64,000 nucleotides of DNA from Symbiodinium natans (Eukaryota; Sar; Dinophyceae; Suessiales; Symbiodiniaceae). Position 1 is the stretch's first letter; every line of letters begins with the position of its first letter. Where the stretch lies: positions 615,450 to 679,449 of the forward strand of contig CAJNDS010001424.1 of assembly GCA_905221605.1 (NCBI GenBank), in the 5' to 3' direction. The notes under the pieces were generated by a model, which saw only the letters and a list, made by a program, of their open reading frames with translations, did not search any database and had not been told where the DNA came from. This document shows positions 42,561 through 51,921 of this stretch, piece after piece. Both the position numbers and the translations under genes were made by a program.

Positions 42561-42943
42561 TGCTGGAGTCCATTTTGACCCCAACGAGGCTCGCCCCTGC
42601 CCACCCAGCCTCCCCGCCCTTCCCAAAAATAAAAATGTGGTTCCAAAAAACAAAACGTTTCGGTCAAAACTTTCGGTCAAAACTTTTTGGGACCCAAACC
42701 CTATACAATTTCTATAAACCCTAAACCCTAAACCCTGACCCCCGCCAGCAGGGTTCAGGGAGACCCCATCCTAGACTTCCCAAACACATGCCCTGAGCCC
42801 TGATCCGAAAGCATCCATAAACCCTTCTTATATACCGAAGCCCTGAGCCCTGAATGAGGGGTAGGGTTCAGGGTTTAGAGGGTATAGGGTTTAGGGTCGG
42901 TTTGGGGTTTAGGGTTTAGGGTGACCCCCAATCCCTTCCAAAG

Positions 42944-43032
42944 GCCTTCTGTCCGATGCGCTGGATCTTTCTCTCGAGCCCACCCCGGTGAGCTGCAACG
43001 CCCTCATGAGCGCCTACGACACCTGCAGACCA
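42944..43032 (+). CDS. PPR exon
   Basis: CAAAG edge, then LLSDALDLSLEPTPVSCNAL and MSAYDTCRP with GTTATT after. It spans the end of one PPR motif (A..LdLsLePt) and the start of the next (vscNALmSAyd). Confidence 0.6.
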
Positions 43033-43434
43033 GGTTATTTCGGGTTTAGGGTTTAGGGTTGCGTCACAGCGCGCGGGGTCAAAGGGTTTAGGGTTTAGGG
43101 TGTAGAGTTTAGGGTTTAGGGCTAGGGTTTATGGTTTGGGTTGTTCAGGATTTAGGGTTCAGGGTTTATGGAGACTTCGTACAAGAGTCCTGGAGCAGAG
43201 AGGGGCCTTTTGCTGGCGACTTGCAGGATCGGGTACATCATGTCTGAAGAAGGGTTTATGTTTCTGTTTTTGGTGAGTGTACATAAGGTTCCTTTTTTAT
43301 ATTGGTGAGTGTATACACCGGGTGTCCTTTTGGGGGTACAAGAAATATATAAACATATATATATATATATATACCCTACTTCATGTACGTTGGGCCTCTG
43401 CGTGTTGTTACATCTCAACCTTCAGCAGGATCTT

Positions 43435-43627
43435 CACCAAGAAAGCCCGCATGGGGGTTTCCGAAATTAGGGGTACCTTCTTGGGGTCCAGGTACCTTCT
43501 TGGGGTCCATATTACGGGCCCTACTATTCGGGGTCTCTATTCGGGGTCCCTAACTTTCGTAAACCCCCATATGGCAAGGCAAAGAGCCTCCATCAAGCAA
43601 GGCGCGCAAAGTCAAGATTTTCTCTGA
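43435..43627 (+). CDS. Exon interrupted by an F9 element
   Basis: IFTKKARM from 43435, F9 insertion 43455-43570, then ARQRASIKQGAQSQDFL and TGA at 43627. Removing the element plus one copy of its ATGG duplication leaves a continuous frame. Product not recognised. Confidence 0.4.
43455..43570. mobile_element. F9 element with ATGG target duplication
   Basis: ATGG | GGGTTTCCGAAATTAGGGG ... CTAACTTTCGTAAACCCCCAT | ATGG. Inside, GGTACCTTCTTGGGGTCC is duplicated in tandem. A related left end (GGAGTTTACGAAAATAGGGG) is at 45184. Confidence 0.75.
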
Positions 43628-43835
43628 GTGTGCTGTGCTACGGCCTTGAGCTATGTGCATGCGAGGTCGGTCGATGCAACCTTGCCTTTCCCCCACATAT
43701 TTTATATGTAGTATATACTCGGGCCCTAAAGCTACGATGTGGAAAACCCTTTCAAGGCCCAAGTATATTATATGGGCACATGGACCCTTAGGGCTTCAGG
43801 CTAAACCCTACACTCTAAACCCTAAACCGCGCTGT

Positions 43836-43946
43836 GCCTGTCATCTGCACAAGGAGAGTTCCGGACAGTGGCAGCGGGGCCTTTGCCTGGTCCCTGCCAT
43901 TAGCAAGGCTGGTCGCCTGCTCGATATCCTATGCCTGTCAACGTAA
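43836..43946 (+). CDS. PPR exon
   Basis: CACHLHKESSGQWQRGLCLV then PAISKAGRLLDILCLST and a TAA near 43946. The sac...SGqWqrgLcL core is PPR helix A/B. Confidence 0.45.
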   Translation, partial: ACHLHKESSGQWQRGLCLVPAISKAGRLLDILCLST

Positions 43947-44106
43947 TGCCATGAGAGTTCCGACAGGTTACTCCGTGCTTACATAATTGTATATATGCGT
44001 GTTTCTGAAAATGAGGGTCCTTTTGGGGTCCTTATTTGAAGGGTGCCGTACTTTAGGGGAGGGACCTAAAACAGGGACCCTGATGTAGAGAACTGCCCAT
44101 ATAGTG

Positions 44107-44226
44107 CTGTACATCTAGGATGCCCGGTAGTGCCCTTATTCCCTTTTTGGGGGGTTTAGGTTCCCTTATAAACCCCTTTAAGCAAAAAAGGTCACCCTTT
44201 TTCATCCCAGGTTACTGGGCAACCCA
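44107..44226. mobile_element. Degenerate F1 element
   Basis: CCCGGTAGTGCCCTTATTCC ... AGGTTACTGGGCAACCCAGA with the internal GGTTCCCTTATAA signature. Confidence 0.6.
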
Positions 44227-44595
44227 GACATGTGTCCCTCCACTACAGAGTATGCAGCATGCATCAACAAGCTCAGGAAGGATCTCCTACCAGCGCAGAT
44301 GCTCTTAGGGTTTAGGGTTTAGGGTTTGGGGTTTAGGGTTTAGGGTTTAGGGTTTAGGGTTTAGGGTTTAGGTTTTCAGTAGCATAGAGAAGCGGCGCTG
44401 GGTCGTTGGAGTACCTGCATGCGGTGACGGCTTTAGATTGCTATGAATTGCTTAAGAACCCCCCCGCCCCCCAACAAAAAAATAAATGACACATTCTTCC
44501 GTAGATGGGCAATATAGGGAGGATTATGTTAGATTTTTGGGGGGCTCTTTAACAAATGGTGGATTTCAGAACTCCTGACTAACGCACTTTGTGCG

Positions 44596-44784
44596 ATGCT
44601 TCGTCCTCACAGCCTGGCGGAATGCCGACGTTGTATCCAAACTGATCTCCTCATGTGCATAAGCGGGCAGAAGCTACCATGCGAATTCTCGTTTGCTGGA
44701 AGCCTAAATTCACCAGATGCTTTAGGCTTGCGGCACCTGACAGCAGATGAGCATGAAGCTGCAGGTCATTCATTCACTAACTGA
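44596..44784 (+). CDS. Possible exon pair, one PPR-like
   Basis: One frame reads NADVVSKLISSCA (44620-44658), PPR-like, after a CTCACAG acceptor; another is open for 62 codons (MLRPHSLAECRRCIQTDLLM). Only one can be right; the PPR context favours the first. F2 lies just upstream (about 44449-44557). Confidence 0.35.
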   Translation: MLRPHSLAECRRCIQTDLLMCISGQKLPCEFSFAGSLNSPDALGLRHLTADEHEAAGHSFTN

Positions 44785-45297
44785 TCATCAAACACCATGC
44801 AGCGCGCACGTGTGTGCTTGTGAGTTTGCCAGGGTGAGGGGGAGGGGAGGGACCGGGAGGGAAGGGGGGAGTGAAATAGACTGCGATCCCACACCAACTC
44901 GAGCTTTTTCCATGGGAAGGCCATATCCATTGGACCTTGTTGCCTATACTCAAGAGCTGATATTGCGGGTTTAGGGTTGAGGGTTTTAGTCAAAAGGGTT
45001 TAGGGTTCACGAAGGTTTAGGGTGTTTAGGGTCATCGCAGGGCAGTTGCCAAGAAAAGAAAGGGCATTTAGGGCTTAACAGGGGTTTAGGGTTTAGGGCT
45101 TAGGGTTTAGGCTTTAGGCTTTAGGAGAGTTGCGCTCAGCACGCACCAGGTCTCCCAGGCAGCAACTCCCTCCAGTCATGTGGGAGTTTACGAAAATAGG
45201 GGCACCCTTTTTGGGGGTCCTGTAAGGGGATTCTACTCTGTTTGGGGTATAAACCCTAAACCCGAAACCCTTAACCCTAAATACCCATGTGGGCCAG

Positions 45298-45366
45298 GAT
45301 CCTGCAGCTGCCAATGCCTTGCTCTCAGCTTGCGAGAAGACCTCGCGACTTGACTCAGTGGGAACA
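45298..45366 (+). CDS. PPR exon
   Basis: GGCCAG acceptor, then DPAAANALLSACEKTSRLDS. ANALLSACEK is a typical PPR helix A. The exon ends before a CCCTAAA run. Confidence 0.6.
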
Positions 45367-46082
45367 ACCCTAAACCCTATACCCTAAACCCCTAATACCA
45401 ACTGAAGCTCCAAAGCTACAGTAGATCCTGAACCTAGGCCCTGAGCTTGGGTTTCGGGTTTTGGGTTCAGGATTTGTGGTTTATAGGGCACCCAAAAGCT
45501 TCCCATCCCAAACCCTAAACCCTAAACCCTAACCCTAAACCCTAAACCCTAAACCCTAAACCCTAAACCCTAAACCCTAAACCCAAAAGCTTCCCATCCC
45601 AATTCAACACGCCCCTATGGTTTATGGACGCGCCCCACGTGTTTTGGGTTTGGGCTTCAGCCGTAATTTACTCTCGGTTTGAAATGGGTTTGTGGTTTTT
45701 GTTGGGGGTCCAGGATTTTGAGCCCTGGCCCTGAACCCTAAACCCTAAACCAGAACCCTAAACCCCACACCGGCCATTTGGTTATTTGGGACTCAGGTGT
45801 TGGAGCACGGCGCTGCTTTTGTCTCCGCAGGCCCTGGACGACGCAGGTGCCGAAGGGCATGCGATGTGGCATGGGTTAGGATTTAGGGTTTAGGGCTTAG
45901 GGCTTAGGGTTTAGCAAGAAGGTCTCAGAGTACTGATGAGTAAGGTTAAAAGTGGGGGAACTATGGTTTTTACAACATCATTCGGGGTGCTCACAACCGT
46001 ATGTATAAGTACCCATGAAACTTCAAGCGCCCAAGACCAGTAACCGCTTCTAAGAGACTTCCACTTTGCCCAGATACTTCTA

Positions 46083-46210
46083 GGGTTACATGGCCCCTTA
46101 GTATGGGCCCTTAAACGGGTACCCCTCATGTACCCCGTATACACCCAAAATAAATTAAGGGCCCATACATCAGAACCCTTTAAGGACCACATAAAGGGAC
46201 CATGTAGCCC
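46083..46210. mobile_element. F5 element
   Basis: GGGTTACATGGCCCCTTAGT ... AAGGGACCATGTAGCCC; inner TATGGGCCCTTAAA against TTAAGGGCCCATA. Confidence 0.85.
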
Positions 46211-46643
46211 TAAACCCTAAACCCCAACTTTCCCTAAACCCTCAACCCTCAACCCTAAACCTTAAAACTTAAACCCTCAGATAAACCCTTCACCCTAAAG
46301 CCTTAACCCCAAGGAACAAGCCCTGTTGCTAGAACTCCCAGCCAAGGCCGGGAGCATTTTTAGGGTTTAGGGTTTAGGGATTTTCGGGGATCGACGCCCA
46401 CTCTTGTAGAAAACGTGTGTTCTGTTTAAGGTCTAAGTTGAGGGATTCGGGTACAGGGGTGGTAGAGTTCCATAAGCTGGAACGTCGCCCCGTAACCCCG
46501 CACCCCTAACCTCCAAAAGCCCTAAAATCGTCATAGGCTATGGTACCCTCATCACCGCCACGGCGCTATCCTTGCACTGGACCTGGAGCCTTTTCCTGCT
46601 TCGCGCCTTGGGACCTGTCTTGGAACGTGAAGTATATTCTTAT

Positions 46644-46798
46644 ATCATGGGTTCCCCTTCTACCCCCCTCTCGACTACTCCCCCTGAGTTCCCCCATAAT
46701 TAAGGCTATTTTGGGATGATATAAGCTTAAGGAAGGTTATTTGAGGGGGGTAACCTAGGGAGGGTAGTATAGAGGGGGGTAGTAGGGAAACCCATGAT
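46644..46798. mobile_element. F7 element
   Basis: ATCATGGGTTCCCCTTCTAC ... GTAGTAGGGAAACCCATGAT, with CCCCCCTCTCGACTACTCCC against GGGAGGGTAGTATAGAGGGG. No telomeric repeat inside, unlike the copy at 55131. Confidence 0.85.
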
Positions 46799-47663
46799 TA
46801 CAAGGGGTTTTGAGGTTGAAGGTCCAAGCTTTGGTTGGTTTAGGGGTTTAGGGTTTATTGTGTCTGGCATCAAGAAAGAGTTTAGGGGGGCTTATTCGTA
46901 TCGGAGCGGCAAACCCTTTCGTACGACTATGCATGGTTTGGGGGGTACCTCCTCCCTTGCTAAACCCTAAACCCTGTTTCCAAGTGGGTATACAAAAATC
47001 GAAAGCTTCTCAAGCGCGCGGAACAAATTAGAAGTGACTGGGATCCTATAGACAATCGCATGGAGGGGTTAGTTTTGGGTTTTGTTTTCTGGGCACTCTT
47101 TTCGGATAGTTGCCTAGTGTGGCTATAGGGTTTACCAGGAAGCAAGTCATGTATGACTGGCTTAGGATTGGGCGAAGGGGTAGGGCTTGTAGATCCGATC
47201 TTGCTTGCTGCAGAGGACCCACCCGCAACACCATCATGGCATCAGGTTTCTCCCCCCCTCCCTCCAAAGCCATCCCCAATCCTCCCCCCCGCCTCTCTGA
47301 GGGTCTTAGGGGCTTTCGGTTTTTGGGGGCATGGATTTGGGGTGCTAGGATCGTCCTATAAATCAAGCTACGAAGGTACAAGTTACGAACCACACCCGAG
47401 CCGAAAACCCCATAGTAGGGAACCCTAAACCGTGTTTAGGGTTTAGGGTTTAGTCTAGTTAGGGTGCTTTTGGTAGGTTTTCTCAAAACACCTAGAAGGG
47501 TGCTTGGACTAGACTCGACACCAGTGCCCTCCAACACAACTGGTCAGGAAGAATGGGCTCACAAGACCTCCGCCCGCAGCCTTCCAGCATACCATCTGGG
47601 ATGGTTGAACCCCTGGGTTCTTAGTAGGGAAGGACGGTTTAGGGTTTAGGGATGAGGGCCCCC

Positions 47664-47780
47664 ACCGACTATTTGCTTAAGAACCCCCAAGAAAGGATAA
47701 CATCAGAGTCCCTTTAGTACCCTAATAAGGAAGAACTGTTTTGTTGGGGGGGGGGGGGGGGGGGGGGGGGGGTTCTCAAG
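47664..47780. mobile_element. F2 element with 30-G run
   Basis: GACTATTTGCTTAAGAACCC ... GGGGTTCTCAAGCCATT; right end decayed. The uninterrupted G run is next to the right TIR. Confidence 0.75.
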
Positions 47781-48392
47781 CCATTCACAGCACCCTTGAA
47801 GTGATTACATAAGACCCTCATTCCGTCATTCCCTACTAAGAACCAGCCAGTAGAGGGTTTAGGGTTTAGGGTTTAGGGTTTAGGGTTTAGGGTTTAGGGT
47901 TTAGGGTTTAGGGTTTAGGGTTTAGGGTTTAGGGTTTAGGGTTTAGTAGAGGGTTCAGGGTTCAGAGGTTTCAGGGTGGTTCGTAGGGAAGAACCTTGTT
48001 GTTCTCAGGTGTTTGGTTTATGGCATGGGGTCTGAGATTTACAGGGACAGCTTCGCGTGAAAAATTATCGCATACTCGGCTTCCGAAGAGCCCCACAGTA
48101 AATACCTAAACCCCAAGCCCTAAAACCCTAAACGATTTCGTAAGTCATTTGACAGTCTGACAGTCATCACTAGGGTGGGGTGGAAAGGCAGCCAACTACT
48201 GTCGTTCTCGGCTTTTGCAAGTAGCTCACGGGACCTTAAACCCTAAACCCTAAACCCTCTTATAACCCTAAACCCAGGTCCTTTCGTTCCTTGGTTTGTG
48301 TCAACCTCGGTTCCTGGGGGCTGCTTGTTCTCCCGGAGGCCCTAAGTAGGCCCTTGGTCTTTTTTAGGGTTTAGGGTTTAGGGTTTAAGGGT

Positions 48393-48535
48393 GGTTACAT
48401 GGTCTTAATTTCGTCCCTGCCTACTTCAAAGCTGTTCTGATACCTGGGCCCTTGGGTTGCATAGGGTATATAAGGGGTATACAATTGAGGGGCCCCTTTC
48501 TTAAGGTCCCATGTTTAGGAGCCATGTAACTACCC
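48393..48535. mobile_element. F5 element, diverged copy
   Basis: GGTTACATGGTCTTAATTTC ... AGGAGCCATGTAACTACCC; inner GGGCCC and GTATATAAGGGGTATAC. Confidence 0.7.
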
Positions 48536-48664
48536 TACGTTTTACGCTTTCCCCCTTTACAACTTACAAGGATCTTCTCCAGTAAACACTCAGCCCTAAC
48601 CCACTGTGTGTTTTCCAGCACATTGCTCAGATGCCTGAAAGGGCTTAGGCCAAGTACGGTTTTG

Positions 48665-48748
48665 CCCTAAACCCTAAACCCTAAACCCTAAACCCTAAAC
48701 CCTAAACCCTAAACCCTAAACCCTAAACCCTAAACCCTAAACCCTAAA
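48665..48748. repeat. CCCTAAA array
   Basis: About 12 units, directly before an open frame (48749-48846). Confidence 0.95.
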
Positions 48749-48846
48749 CCACAACTCCATGAGCTGAAGGTTCAGCTACTCCTACCAGCGCATCTTGGAA
48801 CCTGCCGGCGGAGGTTTCATCAGAGAAGGCGGCGGAAAAGTGATTG
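48749..48846 (+). CDS. Basic terminal exon, unidentified
   Basis: Following the CCCTAAA array: QLHELKVQLLLPAHLGTCRR then RFHQRRRRKSD and TGA. Open and basic; no clear AG edge, so moderate to low support. Confidence 0.3.
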
Positions 48847-49111
48847 ATGGTTCGTGTTTAGGGTTTAGGGTTTAGGGTTTAGAGTGGCAATAACCTATGG
48901 CAGCCAGGTCCATGCTTGCCACCCTAAACCCTAAACCCTAAACCCTAAACCCTAAACCCTAAACCCTAAACCCTAAACCCTAAACCCTAAACCCTTAGGG
49001 CTTGTACCCATGAACCTCGAGTCGCAGGAGGGTCCTTCCCAAGTCTGGGTTCTTACGATTCTTTGGGATTTAGGGTTTTGGGTTTAGGGTTTAGGGTTTA
49101 GGGTTATTCTT

Positions 49112-49325
49112 TGGGATGTTGCCCCCTTAGACTAACAGTCCTTAATAGGGATGCGAATCGGGGTACGATAATCCCTATGAAAGACTCCTCAATAGGGATT
49201 TTTCGTAGCCCCTGTTATGATCCATTGGGGACTGTTTGCTTGAGAGCCATAGGCGTTCAATAGAGGGTGCTACAGTCCCTATTAAGGACTCTTAGAATGG
49301 GTGGGGGGGGGGGGGGCATCCCAAA
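49112..49325. mobile_element. F3 element, expanded copy
   Basis: GGGATGTTGCCCCCTTAGAC ... GGGGGGGCATCCC, with several internal repeats of CCCTATTAAGGACT-like text, i.e. a tandemly expanded or nested F3. Confidence 0.7.
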
Positions 49326-49418
49326 CTATTCTGAATACTGCGAAGGTGTCCCATGACTTCCGCTTGCATTGACACAAGTGGTTTAGGGTTTAGGGTTTAG
49401 CCCGGGCTGTGCCGGCAG

Positions 49419-51921
49419 CTTGTGCAACACGGCGAGGTTCCCGAGTCATGTCGGCCCAAGCAGGGTGTCAGCATGACTGTGAAGACCTCGGGAGATTGGG
49501 TATCCCAGGTTCATGGCGGGTCCGTGGCCGTCAGCAGCGTGGGTGTGCAGAAGCAGAACCAGTCGAATCGTTCTAGAATCTCGTCGAGCTCATGCAGCTC
49601 CGCCCGGGACAGCGCCTTGCAGATATACCAGCCCAAGGATAGCATGAAGGATTTGAAAGCCTTTGCCGATGTCTTTGCCGAGCACCTCCGGATTGTCATA
49701 GGCTGCCTCTCCCAGTCTGACAAGGATCTCGCGGTCGCGGCCGGTGTGATGCAAAATTTCATGGTGGAACTGGTGGGTGCTGCCCAGGTGGTGCTTTTCA
49801 AGCTCGCAACTACAGCTTGTAGCACCCTCGAGAACCTGCCCTCGCTCCTTTGGGCAGCGCGGAGTGACCAGGATACTCAGCTGAAGGCATCCATCGCTGA
49901 GGTTCACGACAGCATGGCCGCCTTACGCAAAGAGACACAGGTGGGGGGGCCAGGATATACTACCTTATGGGGCTTCATGTTAAGGGGAGAGAGAGAGAGA
50001 TGTATATATATATATATGCGAATATATCAGGATATCCCTATCCTATTTGTTTGCTTATGTGGTTTTTGGGGCCCCAACAGGCCATCCGCAATGACTACAT
50101 CGACTTGCTCCAGCAGGTACAGTACCTGGCTAGCTCAGCGGTGCCCTTCTGCCTCCTTTTTTGGGGGGGTTCTATAGGTCTAGGTTGCCTTCTGAAAGTA
50201 ACACAGCCCCAAAAAGGGTACCCTTATTTTCATGTGATTACTGGGCTCAACCCTAAACCCTAAGCCCCAAACCCCAAACCCTAAACCCTAAGCCCTAAAC
50301 CCTAAACCCTAAGCCCTAAACCCTAAACCCTAAACCCTAAACCCTAAACCCTAAACCCTAAACCCTACGCCGGGCTACCAAGGTACTTGGGGCACTGCAC
50401 GCAAGTCACGATGGATCAGTCCATAATCAATTTTCTACCCGAACCTGCGGAGGACGAGAACCCAGGATGCCCTTAGGGTTTAGGGTTTAGGGTTTAGGGT
50501 TTAGGGTTTAGGGCTTAGGGTTTAGGGTTTAGGGTTTAGGGCTTAGGGCTTAGGGTTTAGGGTTTAGGGTTTAGGGTTTAGGGTTTAGGGTCCTGGCCAA
50601 ATCTCGTGGTTTAAGGCAATTTTTTGTGGTTCAAGGCATTTTTGTTCGTGGTTCAAGGCCAATTCTCGTGATTCAAGGCAATTGTTCGTGGTTTAAGGCA
50701 CATTGCCTTGAACCACGAGAATTGGCCTGGAACCACGAAAACATTGCCTTGAACCACGAGGATTGGAGTTTAGGGTTTCAGGGCATCAAGACCTGGGATT
50801 GAGGGTTTCATTGCCTCAAGGACTTTCAAGGATTCAAAGCCTGAGGTTTAGGGTTTCAGGGCCTCAAGGCCTGGAGTTTCGGGTTTCAGGGCTCAAGGCC
50901 TGGGGGGAGAGGCAAACGCAGAGATGCAATGGCAAGAACATGAAGTTAATGTAAAGTAATCATATTAGGTGTTTTTGGTTGTGTCCGTTCAGCCTGTGAA
51001 GCTGAGATGATTGGAGAATACTTGTATTTTTGTTTTCTCAATGGTACGGGATTCTCTGGGTGGGTGGGTGTTATATCAGAGGCGTAAATAGAACTCTACC
51101 ATAAAACTGCTCGATCCGGAGCGGCTGAACCCTAAACCCTAAATAAACCCTAAGCCCCGGCCGGGCGGGTGTAGTTCAGTGTTTCGTGCATCTGACTGAC
51201 CTGACGTGATGCTAAGCCAAAATGCTTGTAAAAGAAGCTTATAACCCCCAAACCCTAAACCCTAATCCCTAAACCCTGTTCCGCTAGCGTGAGAGTCGAA
51301 ACCCTAACCCTAAACCCTAAACCCTAAACCCTAAACCCTAAACCCTAAACCCTAAACCCTAAACCCTAAACCCTAAACCCTAAACGCCGGTTACCTTTTT
51401 TTGTATAAGCCCAGGAATGGAAACCTCGAGTGTACGTTGCACTCGACCCCAGAGTTCAACGACCAGCAACTTGGTGGGTTTAGGGTTTAGGGTTTAGGGT
51501 TTAGGGTTTAGGGTTTAGGGTTTAGGGTTTAGGGTTTAGGGTTTAGGGTTTAGGGTTTAGGGTTTAGGGTTTAGGGTGCTCTTGATAGAATATGGTTACT
51601 GGGCTACTAAGGCAACATGAGTCGCAGAAGTACTTGGACGTGACACTCACACACCTCACAGACATGTGCAAGCTGTTGGAAGAGTGCTCTGACTTCTGGC
51701 TGATGCTGCACCATGCCGAGCTACAGCTCCGCAAGCTAGAAAAAGAGTCTAAGTACTTCTGCGACGGCGACATCCCCGACATGCCTCAGAAGAAATCGCG
51801 CGAAACGCCACCGTCGGTACAAGGCTTCTGTGAGCATGTACGCTCGTTTTGCGGCTTCTACTGCGGGGTGCCACCAGTACAAAAAATTAAAGTTCCAGTT
51901 GCACGCATTCCGACCCGCTAA
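49419..51921 (+). CDS. Unidentified protein, five exons with two clean F1 introners
   Basis: Exons: 49419-49940, 50081-50121, 50383-50465, 51415-51465, 51612-51921. Exon 1 (174 codons, after GGCAG) is Ser-rich, then helical: DLKAFADVFAEHLRIVIGCL, AAGVMQNFMVELVGAAQVVL, SMAALRKETQ. Phases link 1-2-3: AIRNDYIDLLQQVQYLGHCT. Exons 4-5 join as TPEFNDQQHESQKYLDVTLT, then HLTDMCKLLEECSDFWLMLH and HAELQLRKLEKESKYFCDGD to a stop at 51921. Exon 3 and exon 4 phases do not meet, so an exon between them is missing. The first codon used by a simple ORF call is GTG; the true start is upstream. Mostly alpha-helical, soluble. No family recognised. Confidence 0.65.
50122..50382 (+). mobile_element. F1 introner with CCCTAAA array and GTAC duplication
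   Basis: Starts GTAC-CTGGCTAGCTCAGCGG, ends CGGGCTACCAAG|GTAC. The duplication GTAC is perfect. CCCTAAA/CCCTAAG units fill 50251-50367, between the F1 body and the last 12 bases of the TIR. GT-AG splicing keeps frame. Confidence 0.85.
50473..50590. repeat. TTTAGGG array
   Basis: About 16 units with TTAGGGC variants, right after an exon edge. Confidence 0.95.
50595..50766. repeat. Large palindrome of CGTGGTTCAAGGC units
   Basis: Five tandem units of CGTGGTT(C/T)AAGGC-AATT in one orientation, then three inverted (GCCTTGAACCACGA). The arms can fold into a hairpin over more than 60 bases. Followed to 50905 by repeats of GGTTTCAGGGCCTCAAGGCC. Confidence 0.85.
51299..51386. repeat. CCCTAAA array
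   Basis: About 12 units, ending shortly before the CCCAG acceptor at 51414. Confidence 0.95.
51466..51611 (+). mobile_element. F1 introner: 5-bp duplication and TTTAGGG filling
   Basis: GCAAC-TTGGTGGG, about 14 TTTAGGG units (51477-51577), then TATGGTTACTGGGCTACTAAG|GCAAC. The duplication GCAAC is perfect. Almost the entire element except its ends is telomeric repeat. GC-AG splicing restores FNDQQHESQ. Confidence 0.9.

Larger units (their letters stand above)
45367..48747. other. Element-rich spacer
   Basis: CCCTAAA 45508-45583; F4 right end at 46027; F5 46083-46210; F7 46644-46798; F2 47664-47780 with a 30-G run (47743-47772); TTTAGGG 47855-47946; F5 48393-48535. Possible PPR-like exon 46545-46610 (GTLITATALSLHWTWSLFLL). 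Other ORFs (47046-47430) overlap on both strands and are unsupported. Confidence 0.5.

Noticed and set aside
42175-42717. 180-residue Lys/Pro/Asn repeat protein and its minus-strand counterparts
   Set aside because: All frames are open because of the tandem AAAGCCCAAAATTGG repeat; no non-repeat part has support.
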